From positions 529 to 21,357 of the forward strand of contig CAUDNR010000528.1 of the NCBI GenBank assembly GCA_958430865.1: DNA of 20,829 bases, written 5' to 3'. Positions within the stretch are counted from its first letter, which is position 1. Every line of letters starts with the position of its first letter. Positions 1 to 10,153 of this stretch are shown here, in pieces. The DNA is from Entrophospora sp. SA101. Taxonomy: Eukaryota; Glomeromycota; Glomeromycetes; Entrophosporales; Entrophosporaceae. A program made the translations under genes and the position numbers. The notes below the pieces were generated by a model. The model saw nothing but the letters and a program-made list of their open reading frames with translations. It made no database searches and was not told the DNA's origin.

Positions 1-146
1 TCGTATCGTTATATATATACTGTATCATATCTTTCAATTTTTGGTTTTTTCGTAAAAAAAATGGGTTACTTGAAAACTTCAAGCACATGAATGTTGTGCC
101 AGAATGTTAAGTTCAACTTTAGTTAATTGTATCTGTGGTGCAAAAA
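1..146. repeat. Dispersed repeat, copy A (cut by the window edge)
   Basis: This stretch aligns along its length with 4306-4448 in the same orientation. Both begin TCGTATCGTTATATATATA and share the blocks TTTTTGGTTTTTTCGTAAAA and CTTCAAGCACATGAAT. The copies differ by several substitutions and a small indel near position 20, so they are old relative to the duplication in the nucleoporin gene. Copy A may extend beyond the left edge. No coding potential was found. The pair brackets the kinase-family gene and the hAT-like element. Confidence 0.75.
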
Positions 147-968
147 AGGATAAAATAAAGTCATAGTAATTTGTATATATAGGATATTGGATGGACAAAT
201 CCTTTTTCAAATAATGTAATTTGATTTAACAAAATCTATTACTTCCCATTCTGAAAATGATAATGATTTTCGGCCTAAATATTATCATTATCATAAAATC
301 TCGTGTGTGGTTAATTTTTTTTTGCCAAGAGGACGAAATCCAATTTTTATATACATATATGAGTCATAATTTCATGGATAAATAAATTAGATATTTCCAA
401 TTGAAAATATTTTACAAGTATTTACAGAATAGAGTAAGATGATTTCAAAAAATGTTATTCAGTCCTTGAATATTTATTATCTTGGTGATTTAATAAAAAT
501 CATCAAATTTTTCGATTGACGATGGCATCATGACAAATTAAAATTCTAGATCAGGGGAAAAGTTATAATATTGAACAAGCCATATATATAAACCTAAAAA
601 ACCAAAATTATATAATTTATCCAAAATACATTCCACAACTATTCAGTACTGTATATCTTTAAAAAATTTTAATGCCATCAAATATTGACTCAATATTTCA
701 TTACCACACATTATTTTCGGTAACTATTTCAATCAATTTTATTAAGACATCATTTGTAGTTTTACCCATTCTTTTCGATTTTGTAATAATATATCTTTTC
801 ATAAAGATCCTTTTTGATGGCGTAGATTGATATTTTATAATTAGGCACAAAACTGATGATTTTACTACATTTTAAACTAACATTTTACTGTAAATTTCAA
901 AAATTTAAAATGTTACTTATTCAGAATGTGTATTATCATAAATCTCGGGTGTGGTTAATTTTTTTTTG
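147..968. other. AT-rich intergenic DNA, no gene seen
   Basis: No convincing open frame, RNA gene or splice-compatible exon is visible. The only structure I can support is the segment near 289-350, which resembles the left flank plus left end of the hAT-like element at 931-1004 and is listed separately. Confidence 0.6.
289..350 (+). repeat. Partial copy of the hAT-like element's left junction
   Basis: The block shares ATCTCG[T/G]GTGTGGTTAA, the following T-run, GCCAAGA and then CGAAATCCAA with 931-1004. In the second place these bases are the host flank (up to position 976) followed by the element's left end. Here about 10 bp of the terminal inverted repeat are missing. The copy therefore spans an element/flank boundary. 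Confidence 0.6.
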
Positions 969-976
969 CCAAGAAT

Positions 977-1611
977 TAATGCTGTGGGCGAAATCCAACT
1001 TTTAGTTTCGAAATATTTTGGATTTTTAGCATTTATTATTATTTTCTAAATATAAATGGCAAAATATTTCCGAAATGGCAGAATAAGTCCGAATATCTGA
1101 TTTATCAGTGTGTCATAAATGTTAAATGAAATAGCCAATAAAAAAGTTTGTAAACTCTTGTCATGTTGTTAAATTTGTATAAAATTAGTTTGTTTAAGCA
1201 GAAACAAGTTTTTGAGTTTCGACTTTCGTTTCTCTCCCAAAATAGTTTCGTTGCCAAGTCTATTTACACAATGAGTCTCAGTATAACTGATATTTAACTA
1301 GTATGTACAAATTTGGAAACTATCTCTATAAAAATTGAATTCGATTGGATATTAACGCAGATAGTTTCCAAATTTGTACTAATCAAAAATTCACTATATC
1401 GAGCGACTGTATGCAATGGTGATATATATTTATTACACAACTAACAGCCAATAGGGCTTCTTTATCACAGAACTGTGATTTTAGCCAATCATCGAAGGCG
1501 AAATTAATGGCATTTCGGAAATTTATCGGATTTCAGTCATTGGGCGGAATTAACTTTGCCTAATTCCGGAATGGGTGATTGGCGAATGTACTAATTTCGC
1601 CCACAGCATTA
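977..1611. mobile_element. Non-autonomous hAT-like DNA transposon (MITE), 635 bp
   Basis: The element ends in a perfect 18-bp terminal inverted repeat: TAATGCTGTGGGCGAAAT at 977-994 and its reverse complement at 1594-1611. It is flanked by a perfect 8-bp direct repeat, CCAAGAAT, at 969-976 and 1612-1619. An 8-bp target duplication is the hallmark of the hAT superfamily. Sub-terminal sequence is also partly inverted: TTTCCGAAATGGCA near 1068 faces TGGCATTTCGGAAA near 1508. The interior has a perfect 21-bp inverted repeat (1305-1325 with 1359-1379). No transposase frame is present, so it would depend on a source elsewhere. Ends and target duplication are seen directly; the superfamily is inferred from duplication length. 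Confidence 0.85.
1305..1379. repeat. 21-bp perfect inverted repeat inside the hAT-like element
   Basis: GTACAAATTTGGAAACTATC plus one T at 1305-1325 is exactly complementary to 1359-1379, with a 33-base spacer. It could be a strong hairpin or the trace of a smaller element nested in the MITE. Confidence 0.8.
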
Positions 1612-1619
1612 CCAAGAAT

Positions 1620-2114
1620 ATTTTAGATTTTTCATTTGTAAGTAAATAACAAAGTTTTTTTGGTAGGTTGCTTTTTTTCCTCCAAATCAATGTCATTTTC
1701 AAGAAGCAAGTTAACTCTAAACACCCATCCACTCACCTAGAAGGAAGGGTGAGATCACTAGTGGATCATTTAGGACTGCAGACCAGTTTATATCTAATTA
1801 TTTCCCTATGGTGTAATAGAGTCAGTATATTCTCCAAAAACTGATAAATAAAGAATTCCCACAAATGTAACTTTAATAATAAAGGAAAAGAAAAACATCA
1901 GAACTATTCAAAAAATTTATTATTATTATGATTTAGCTTTGAAATTAAAAGATGAAAAGATAAGATATAATTAATACAATGAATAAATTTATAGTGGAGA
2001 TTAAATTAATCATCCATTGATAATTTGCCCCCATGTGAAGAAATACACACATAATGCACATATGAAAACAACAGCAGAAATACAGAAACTAAACGAATTA
2101 TTTTTTACCCCCTC
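1620..2114. other. Intergenic, downstream of the kinase-family gene
   Basis: AT-rich sequence with no supported gene. It lies 3' of the minus-strand kinase-family gene and probably contains its 3' UTR and polyadenylation signal. AATAAA-like strings are too frequent here to assign. Confidence 0.5.
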
Positions 2115-3734
2115 TCACGAAATTATGGTAGTATCAATTTCATCAACAACCCCATCTATTCTTTCAACATCTTTTCCTTTACTATTGTAACTAGAATCTA
2201 ATGTTCATTAATTGATTAAATGGGAATAAAAATACTGTTAGTAATAATTAATGGATAGTAATTTCCAATTAATTAATAATGAACCTTTTTTACCTTTATT
2301 AAAATCAGCATTTATAAGAAAAGAATTAAAATCAAGACTATTCAATGAACTATCATTACTTGTATAACTTTTTAAGCTTATTGATTTAGCAATTTCATCA
2401 TTTAATATTCTGCTTTTATGATATGCACCTGGATGTGGTTTGTGTGAATTACTACTATTATCACTACCACAACTAATATTACTACTATTATTATTAATAT
2501 CCAAACTTTCATTTTTATAAATTTCTTTTAATTCATTATCAGCAAAAATCAAAAGCTCTCTAGCAGTTGGTCTTTTTGATGGATCCACATCCCAACATTT
2601 CTGCATCATTTGCACATAATCATCAGGCATTCCTGGTAATATTGGTGGTCGTAAACCTTCACATATATCAAAAATTAAATGATGATTATGACCTCTATTA
2701 TCAAATGGTGGATGGCCTGCAAATATTTCCCACATTAACATCCCAATGATATAAATATCTGATTCCTTTGTGTTTTTTGTATTAATTTTACCTTTAAGTA
2801 GTTCTGGTGCAATATATGGTACAATTCCATAGATTTTATTTGATGATGTTTCATCAGCTGGTCCAAATCTGTAATATTATAATTATATTTTTTAATGTTA
2901 ATTTTGAACGATTTTTTTGTAAATAATCTCTTAAATTTCCTTCTTCATGATCATTAAGAACCATCACATAGTCTCCATTATCTGGGAATTTAGTTATACC
3001 ATAACAAGGAACAATCATTTGTGATTTAATTTTACAATAATTCAATGCCTGGAAATAAACATAAAATCAATTAATGCTATATAATATATTATTATTTATT
3101 TTGCTACAAATAAAATAAAATTAATTACCTCATTAAAAAATTCTTTTCTTGGGTTACTTGAATCATTTAAACATTTTAATACTACATTTTGAGCTCCTAA
3201 ATAACCAAATTCCATTTTATTTTCATCATAATCAATAATGGTTCCTCTTGTCCATTCTGCAGTATAAATCAAACTAAATCCACCTTCAGTTAATTTTATT
3301 ATTTTTTTAAATTGCTCAAAAGGTATCCATTCTAAAATATGAGTTGGCAAGGATGAGAGAATCTGACATTGTTGAATAAAACCATCAACTATGTCATTAT
3401 CAGATGTCCAAGTGACAAAAAGATTTTGTAAGTGTAGACCAATACACTTTTCACAAAACCTATCAGAATATTTTGTAAATTTGCACTTGTTACATTCTTT
3501 TGGTTTGCCCAATTTATTTCTCAAATTATTTAATTCAAACTCATAAACAAAGTATTCTTTGCAATATTTTTTTTCATTTTCAGAAAGCCCCTTGTTTTTT
3601 TCGACTAATGAAAAAAAATAATCTTTTTGTTGTTCTCCATTATGAGTGTTTGCTAAAGCGATATCATTCATTCCTCTATGAATTTTGAATACAAATCCGC
3701 TTCTTTCTGGCGATAACAATTTATAGAATGACAT
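2115..3734 (-). pseudogene. Kinase-family gene of Rhizophagus type lacking the catalytic core
   Basis: Exons read on the minus strand are 3734-3129, 3048-2294 and 2197-2115. Exon 1 gives 202 residues: a CNKC..CEKC pair at residues 81-97, a glycine-loop equivalent LTEGGFSLIYTAEW (148-161) and the ATP-anchoring lysine in VVLK (Lys187). Exon 2 starts ALNYCKIKSQ and runs through YVMVLNDHEEGNLRDYL to about position 2870. The sequence then jumps straight to FGPADETSSNKIYGIVPYIAPELL, DIYIIGMLMWEIFAGHPPF and KCWDVDPSKRPTARELL, in another frame. The HRD catalytic loop and most of the DFG region, some 35-40 residues in relatives, are absent, and the first frame stops at 2854-2856. After a donor at 2292-2293 a TACTAAC branch site and a last exon (ending DTTIIS) can be read. 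All other domains look well preserved, so the break may be recent. An unseen splice variant cannot be excluded but could not restore the missing core. Confidence 0.85.
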
Positions 3735-4305
3735 TTTAAACTTACTTGATATCTTTAAACAATGTTTTATTTTATTTAGAAAATATTTCCAACGAGGGGA
3801 AAGAACTTAACAATTAAATATTATTTCGATTTAGTGTTTGTACCCGTGAATATGTCCTGGGTACTCCCACATCAAAATCAGATGACATTTATGTTTTGTA
3901 AACATTACAACGGTTTTCTGCGGTGAATTAATTATGTCAATGCTAAAAACAAACCTCCGCATGCATACAATTAAAAAACACTATATGCGTAATTCTGCAT
4001 TGTTAGAAAGAAACTTTCTTGTAAAAATTTCGGAAATCTTCGGGAATAAGCAAATTAATTGCAATGATCATAAGAACTTAAAATAAAATAATCATTTAAT
4101 TTGAAGGATGAATTGTTTCAAATTGTAATTTATTTGATTTCCAGTAGAGTCATCGTCAGAAAAAACAGACTACATTCTTTACCAGCTTCATTCAAGACTG
4201 AACAAATTTTTACCAGTTATATCACTTTTGAAGTAAATTTATAATAATAAAATGGTCTTAAAATATGAATCTCGATTTTTCATAATTCCCAAAAAACAAT
4301 AAAAA
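3735..4305. other. Intergenic, upstream of the kinase-family gene
   Basis: This holds the probable promoter of the minus-strand kinase-family gene. There is a short inverted pair, GTACCC/GGGTAC, around 3840-3865. No exon-like frame was found. Confidence 0.5.
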
Positions 4306-4448
4306 TCGTATCGTTATATATATATTATATCTTTGAAATTTTTGGTTTTTTCGTAAAAGAATAGGTTTACTTGAAAGGCTTCAAGCACATGAATACTGTG
4401 TAAGAGTATTAAGTCCGAATTTAGTTATTTGTATCCGTGGCTCAAAAA
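4306..4448. repeat. Dispersed repeat, copy B
   Basis: This is the direct-orientation partner of the repeat at 1-146; shared blocks are given there. Together the copies delimit a segment of about 4.3 kb that carries the hAT-like element and the kinase-family gene. Confidence 0.75.
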
Positions 4449-5135
4449 TCCAACTAGACCGCCCATATGTTGAAAGGTTTTTTGAAAGACATTTAAATAA
4501 TTCTGGATGCAAAAGAAATACTCAATGATCTGTTTTAGCATTTTTTTTCATTCAAAAAAAAATAAAGAACTCGAAATTAGGTAGCATCCTTGTTTAGAAT
4601 GGACAAAATGAAGAAATCAAAAAATATATTTACATACACCAGTTTCTTTTGATGGCAGAAAAAGAGTAGAGGTAATTTGCCAAAGAAAGTCTTCTAGGTG
4701 AATATCAAAGGAAGAATCGAGTATCCTTTATCAAGTATATATAAGAAGATAACTTTATTTTTAGTAGATTAAATTAAAGATTTTATCTTTTTGATTAGAA
4801 TTTCTAGATAATTTTTTGCAGAAAAAAGCATGAAGCCTTTATGAGAAAAAATATGGTGAGATCACAGATCGGAATTTATGGAATTAACACTGGATTAGAC
4901 TCAATTTCTTCAAATCCAGTTAATTTTCTTTAATTAACAATTCAAATCCGAATGAAAGACCTATTCTTAGATGAGAACAAATATGGTATCTTAAACGAAA
5001 CTCAGTAGTAGAAAAAATTAATAAGATTCAAAAGATGGATCATAGGTCAAAGAAAACTAAAAAAAAAAATTGATTGTGGTTTCTAAAGATAATCCAATTC
5101 TTCAGAATAGTTATGTATTAGTAGTATTTAAAAAT
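4449..5135. other. Intergenic, no gene seen
   Basis: AT-rich, with frequent stops in all frames and no recognisable domain or RNA. Some of it may belong to an older repeat, because it directly continues repeat copy B. Confidence 0.5.
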
Positions 5136-5246
5136 GTTGTACGTGAAAATGAAATTATGTGAATTCGCAATTCACATACGTGAAATTCAAATTAGCCAAT
5201 CAGAATTTCACCCCACTCTATAATATTTCAATTTCACATACAATAT
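5136..5246. mobile_element. Small palindromic MITE-like element, about 110 bp
   Basis: The ends are imperfect inverted repeats: TTGTACGTGAAAATGAAATT on the left against the reverse complement of the right end, which reads TTGTATGTGAAATTGAAATA. Two perfect hairpins lie within: ATGTGAATT-CGC-AATTCACAT at 5157-5177, and GTGAAATTC/GAATTTCAC around 5180-5211. No clear target duplication was found, so the superfamily is open. It sits about 220 bp upstream of the HMG-CoA synthase start and carries a CCAAT sequence (near 5195) that could act in that promoter. Confidence 0.55.
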
Positions 5247-5464
5247 TAATGTTAAAAAAATCGTTCAATTTTTGGACTTATTGGAATCGAAATGTTGGAA
5301 CCGTGATCTAAACCTATTTCTGCCATGTATGATTTTAATCATTGTTCAAAAATGTAAACGTCACACGAATTTTAATTTTTTAATTATTTAAGATTGATAA
5401 ATCGATAATGTAAAAAAATATTACACTTAAAATTAAATTTTAAAAAATTCAAAGAAAATAAAAA

Positions 5465-7724
5465 ATGACTTATCCTGAAAATGTTGGAATAGTAGCTATC
5501 GAGATATATTTTCCAAAGAGAGTAAGTTAATTCTAGAAAAAAACCAAATTTTTTAGAGTAACAATATTGAGTATTTTTTTATGTTTTTTTTTGATTTCAA
5601 GTGTATTGAACAAGCAGAACTAGAGAAATTTGATAAAGTATCGACTGGTAAATATACAATTGGCTTAGGCCAAACTAAAATGGGATTTTGTGATGACAGA
5701 GAAGGTAATTATTAATTATTGGCTAAATAGAAAAAAAAGACGCATTGTCTTAAATTACAATTAATATATATATATATATATATTATATTTTTTAGATATT
5801 AATTCGATTGCATTAACTGGTAAATGAACCAAATAATAATTGATTTTAATTGAGTGAGGATCACCTTGAATGATTTCTCATTTTCCTCTTTATCGTTATT
5901 GCTTTCTAGCTGTCCAAAATTTAATTGAAAAATACAAGATTTCTTATAAAGATATTGGTCGCGTTGAAGTTGGTACAGAGACAATCAGTAAGTATTAAAT
6001 ATATCATATTATTATTGTTGTTAGTGGTAGTGTAGTAATTGTTGTTGTTGTATATGCTACTATAAAGATGATTTGTATTACACATTTTACAATTTACTTA
6101 TATAAACATTTATATTTTTACATATATATATTTTACGTGTGTTAAGTTGATAAATCAAAATCTGTAAAAAGCGTGCTGATGCAGCTTTTTGTTGATTCGG
6201 GTAATACTGATGTTGAAGGTATCGATACTAAAAATGCTTGTTATGGAGGTAAAAAAGATTTAAAATTTTAAAAATCTACATAAATACATATAATTTATTG
6301 GGAAGGAAAAAAAAAAAAATATATAAATATTCCTTCATATTATAAATCTCAATTATAGGTACATCGGCACTTTTCAATTCATTGGATTGGGTAGAGTCAT
6401 CATCTTGGGATGGACGATATGCTCTTGTAGTCGCTGGTGATATTGCTGTTTACGCATCTGGTCCTGCACGTCCTACTGGTGGTGCAGGATGTGTTGCTAT
6501 GCTTATCGGTAAAGATGCTCCAATTGTTTTTGACAGAGGTAAACTCAATGCTATGGTTTTTTGGGGTGGGCGATTTTGTAATGATTACGTTTATAATTTT
6601 GTTTTGTACAAATGTAAAATGTAGGGTTACGTTCAACTCATATGGAACATGTTTGGGATTTTTGTAATTAATTATTATTATTTATTATATAATTTATTAT
6701 TTATGTAATCATTTATTCATTATTTATTAATATTTATTTATTTTTTTTTTTAGATAAACCAGATTTGACATCGGAATTTCCAGTAGTAGATGGTCATTTA
6801 AGTAATTCATGTTATCTTAAGGCTCTTGATATTTGTTATAACAGATATATTGACAAATTGGTTCAAAAGGTGATTATTGATTCATGATTTAAGATTTACG
6901 ATTTATTAAAAAATTTTATATAATAGTATTAATTCGACTAATCCACACATTTGCATTTACATTTAATAATTATATTATTTTATAGGAGAAAGTTGAAGAT
7001 CCTACAATAAAATTTTTTGATTACGCTCTTTTCCATTCACCATATTGTAAATTGGTACAAAAAAGTTATGCAAGATTATTTTATAATGATTTTAAAAGAA
7101 ACCCAACGCTCGAAGGTTTTGAATCTGTTCTTCAATTCCAAAATATCGATTATGAAGAATCATTAAGATCAAAAGAACTTGAAAAGGCTCTTGTTGGAAT
7201 TAGTAATTCATTTTATCAAAGTAGGGTACTACCGACTCTTTTGCTTGCTACTCAAATTGGAAACATGTATTGTGCATCTTTGTATGGAACTCTTGTATCT
7301 TTATTATCAAGTGAAGATGTAAAAGATTTGGTAAACGATTAATATCTATATTGATGTTTTTCAATATTTGAAGTTATTAAATTAAATTTTTTTTTAAAAT
7401 TAAAAAACAATAATTTAGATTGGTAAGCGTGTTGCAATGTTTTCATATGGATCTGGTCTATCATCATCATTTTTCTCATTTCAAATTAGGAAGTCTGTCA
7501 AGGATATTAGTGAAAAATTGAATATAAAAAATAGATTAGACTCGAGATTGATAGTTCAACCTGAGAAATTCGCTAAAGTGATGAATTCAAGAGAAGAAAC
7601 ACACGGTGAAAAGGATTTTGAACCTAATGGAGACAATAGTTCGATAGACGAAACTATGTTTGAAGGAACTTATTATTTAGAAAAAATTGATTCGAAATGG
7701 AGAAGGTTTTATAAACGTAGATAA
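5465..7724 (+). CDS. HMGCS/ERG13: Hydroxymethylglutaryl-CoA synthase, ten exons, complete
   Basis: The enzyme condenses acetyl-CoA with acetoacetyl-CoA to HMG-CoA, the step before HMG-CoA reductase in the mevalonate/sterol pathway. Exons: 5465-5521, 5602-5704, 5796-5819, 5910-5987, 6147-6248, 6359-6538, 6625-6663, 6754-6869, 6986-7330 and 7419-7724. All junctions are GT-AG and in frame, giving 449 residues, close to compact fungal orthologues (about 450). The start [19 protein letters not shown] matches the family N-terminus. The catalytic triad is present: Glu85 in VGTETI, Cys119 in NACYGGT and His250 in [12 protein letters not shown]. Other family blocks are [37 protein letters not shown] and [15 protein letters not shown]. 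The C-terminus ends FYKRR, with no targeting signal, which suits the cytosolic isoform. Introns are very AT-rich; one has a (TA)n run. It converges with the RING gene. Confidence 0.97.
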
Positions 7725-8085
7725 TAAATTAATCAATTAATTAACGTATTTAAATTTGAAGAATGGATTAATGTCTTTCATTTATTGAATTACTTATTAA
7801 ATTACTAATTGTGAATACTATGTATTTATTTAAAAGTAATTTATTTAATATATTGTCCCTTGTTTGTTTTTAATAAATTATTTAGAAATAATAATATGTT
7901 TTTATATTTATTTTTTAAAGGAGAGAAAAAAGTACTGAATGAATGAATGAATGAATGAATGAATGAACAAAAATGACTAATTAGTTTTTAGAAAAATAAT
8001 TCGAAGAAAAAATTCCTAATTAAATAATATTTAATAATAATGAGTATAATTTTTTTTCTAATAAAAAATAAATAATTTGTTAAAC
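7725..8085. other. Convergent intergenic spacer with a (GAAT)n tract
   Basis: The spacer holds both 3' UTRs of the convergent HMG-CoA synthase and RING genes. The only structure is a tetranucleotide microsatellite at 7937-7967. Confidence 0.7.
7937..7967. repeat. (GAAT)n microsatellite, nearly 8 units
   Basis: GAAT is repeated without interruption, then runs into GAAC. It lies between the two convergent genes and is a likely length-polymorphic marker. Confidence 0.9.
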
Positions 8086-9293
8086 TTAATTGAAATAAAA
8101 ACATATTAGTATGAGAACTCCAAGCATAAAAAGAATTCTTGATAAGAATGCTTGTTGTTCCGAAGGAGGACCATTAGCAGGCGGAAATGTCTAATTATAA
8201 TTAATTAATAGAAATTTTTTATATTTATATACAATATAAAAAAATCAAGAGATATTAGAAAAACTTACTATTTGTGGGCTAAAAACTGTAGGAAAAATTG
8301 TACTGACAGAAATAGAGAAGTGTGGCATTAGAGTTGTTGAATGAATGTTTAATCCAGGGAAAAACTGTGTACTAGGTAGATTTGGATCTCTTTGTGGCCG
8401 AGGTCTTTGGCCAGCTGGTCGATTAGGAATATCTGAGTTCTTTCTATATATGTGCGTGCGTGTGTGTGTATGCGTGTAAATAATATTTCATAGTATATAA
8501 ATATAAATATATTAATTAACTCGTTAAATAATTAGTTATCAAGTACCTAGGATCCTTTGCTTCTTTTCCACGTCCATATACAGGTATCACTTTGTCTTGT
8601 CCACACCCTGCCTTACAAACTGGGCATAAAGGATTTAATGACTGTGCTTCCAACCACTTTTAAAAATAATAATAATAATATGAAAAATTATTTAACTATA
8701 TTTTATATATTACGACAATAATAACTTTAACATAGACATATAATTCTTGCTTACTTGATGTAGACAAGGCCAACTTTTTTTAATTTTAAATTAAATAAGT
8801 AAATAATTTATAATTTATAATTTATAATGTATAAATGTATAAATGTATAAATATAACCTAAATCAACAAACCAAAATAAATGTCCACAAACTGTAAGAAC
8901 AGGAGATCCAGCTGTGTCAAAGCTTTATAAAAATGTATCATTATTAATATCTATTGAAACTTATTATTATTATCAAAAACATATATAATTTCTATTTATA
9001 TAGTTACCAAATATTACATTCATATTCTGAAGAGCTATTTGAATTGTTATTATCAGTGGTCTTACTTTGAGAATTTCTCCTAACTCCCCGGCTGCTGCCT
9101 TCGCCTGCAGATGATGAGACAGAGGCTCCGGAAGTTGGTAATTCATTTGTTGTTAGATTATTTATTAAAGGTGATGTTGCTGTTGTTTTTGTTGAACCGT
9201 TATTAATAGTATTAGTGGTATCAATAGTACTAGTATTAGTAGTAATAATAGTAGCTTTAGTACTATTAATATTATTATCGCTGACGTTAGTAA

Positions 9294-9329
<36 letters not shown>

Positions 9330-9825
9330 TACTGCCACTATTGTTATTATTTAATGAGGTGACATGACGTTGTCTTAAGGTATTGTTGTTATTATTGTCG
9401 TTTTTTGTACATCGATTATTATTAATTATTATAAAATGTCCATTATCATTGGTATTATTATTATTATCATTGTTGTCGTTGTCGTTGCTGTTGTTGTCAT
9501 TACTGGAAATTTCGAATTTTTTTATACTTTTATTACGATCAGTGGAATCTTTATTAGCAAAAACAAGCGCAGCCGCTACACTCTCTTCCTCTCCAATCAA
9601 CAGCTCCGAGGAATTAGTCAAATTTTTTTGCTCAGACTCATCCATCATTCCAATAATTCCAATTCCATTACCATTCTTTTTCTCTTGATCAAAAAAATCA
9701 CTAGTGTTCAAATTTTCCAAAGGAGTATCGTTGTCATTAACAAGAATTGGTTCAGTTTCTAAACTATTGTCATTACTAATATTGTTGTTATTATTAATAT
9801 TATCGTTAGAATTAACAATATTCAT
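8086..9825 (-). CDS. RNF5/RMA-like ER-anchored RING E3 ubiquitin ligase, Asn-rich N-terminus
   Basis: Exons on the minus strand: 9825-9008, 8922-8872, 8773-8755 (19 nt), 8656-8547, 8443-8269 and 8190-8086. They join in frame to 425 residues. Residues 1-265 are low complexity, rich in Asn, Ser, Asp and Thr, with a long Asn run. The RING-HC finger is C270-x2-C273-x11-C285-x-H287-x2-C290-x2-C293-x13-C307-x2-C310, the spacing of RNF5/RNF185, with family signatures CGHLFCWPCLHQWLE, CPVCKAG and DKVIPVYGRG. A basic/proline linker (NRPAGQRPRPQRDP) and a C-terminal hydrophobic segment, about residues 406-424, follow as in RNF5, where they anchor the protein in the ER membrane for ER-associated degradation. 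Relatives are usually about 180-250 residues, so the first 265 are an added tail. The ATG at 9825 is the first in the frame; a shorter start is possible. Confidence 0.93.
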
Positions 9826-10153
9826 TAAAAAAAAATGTTTAGATATATATATATATATAAATAAAAAAATAAATAAATTTTTTGAAGAAAAAAATTTTTA
9901 ATCATATGATATAATAATTGTTATGACGAGTTTGTGTATCTCAAATGAATTTTCCGATGCAAAAAAATAGTAATAGAATCCAAATCCAATTTTGGATTTT
10001 AAACGCGACAACAATGATAAATTTCCACCAATGAAATCAATAGTTAATCAGTTAAAATTTAAATCATATAAAAAAAAATCTATTTAAATTTTTTTTAAGA
10101 ATTCATTTAATAGTAATAATAGTAATAATAATAATAAATACGGCTTATTCACA
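9826..10153. other. Divergent intergenic region, RING gene / PHB2 remnant
   Basis: This contains the promoter of the minus-strand RING gene and whatever remains of the prohibitin 5' end. It has a (TA)n run near 9843-9858, a CCAAT at about 10027 and (TAA)n/(TAG)n triplets near 10110-10138. No clear start codon for the prohibitin frame is visible. Confidence 0.5.

Noticed and set aside
1550..1732. 60-codon frame on the minus strand
   Set aside because: It crosses the right end of the hAT-like element into flanking DNA and has no domain, so it is chance.
2850..2920. An intron explaining the gap in the kinase (the sequence before position 2870 resembles a 3' splice site, ATATTACAG)
   Set aside because: No reasonable GT donor nearby restores the frame, and no nearby sequence encodes the missing HRD segment. 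A deletion fits better.
1..4448. LTR retrotransposon bounded by the two direct repeats
   Set aside because: The repeats are short and diverged, no TG..CA ends or primer-binding site was seen, and the interior has no gag or polymerase frames.
6400..6667. Several overlapping frames on both strands
   Set aside because: They are shadows of HMG-CoA synthase exon 6 and its downstream intron; only the frame with [19 protein letters not shown] is real.
7937..7967. CRISPR-like or telomere-like repeat
   Set aside because: It is a simple uninterrupted tetranucleotide tract without spacers, and the unit is not telomeric.
9383..9901. Plus-strand frames rich in Leu, Ile and Ser that look membrane-like
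   Set aside because: They are antisense readings of the Asn/Ser-rich codons of the RING gene, where ATT/TTA triplets mimic hydrophobic residues.
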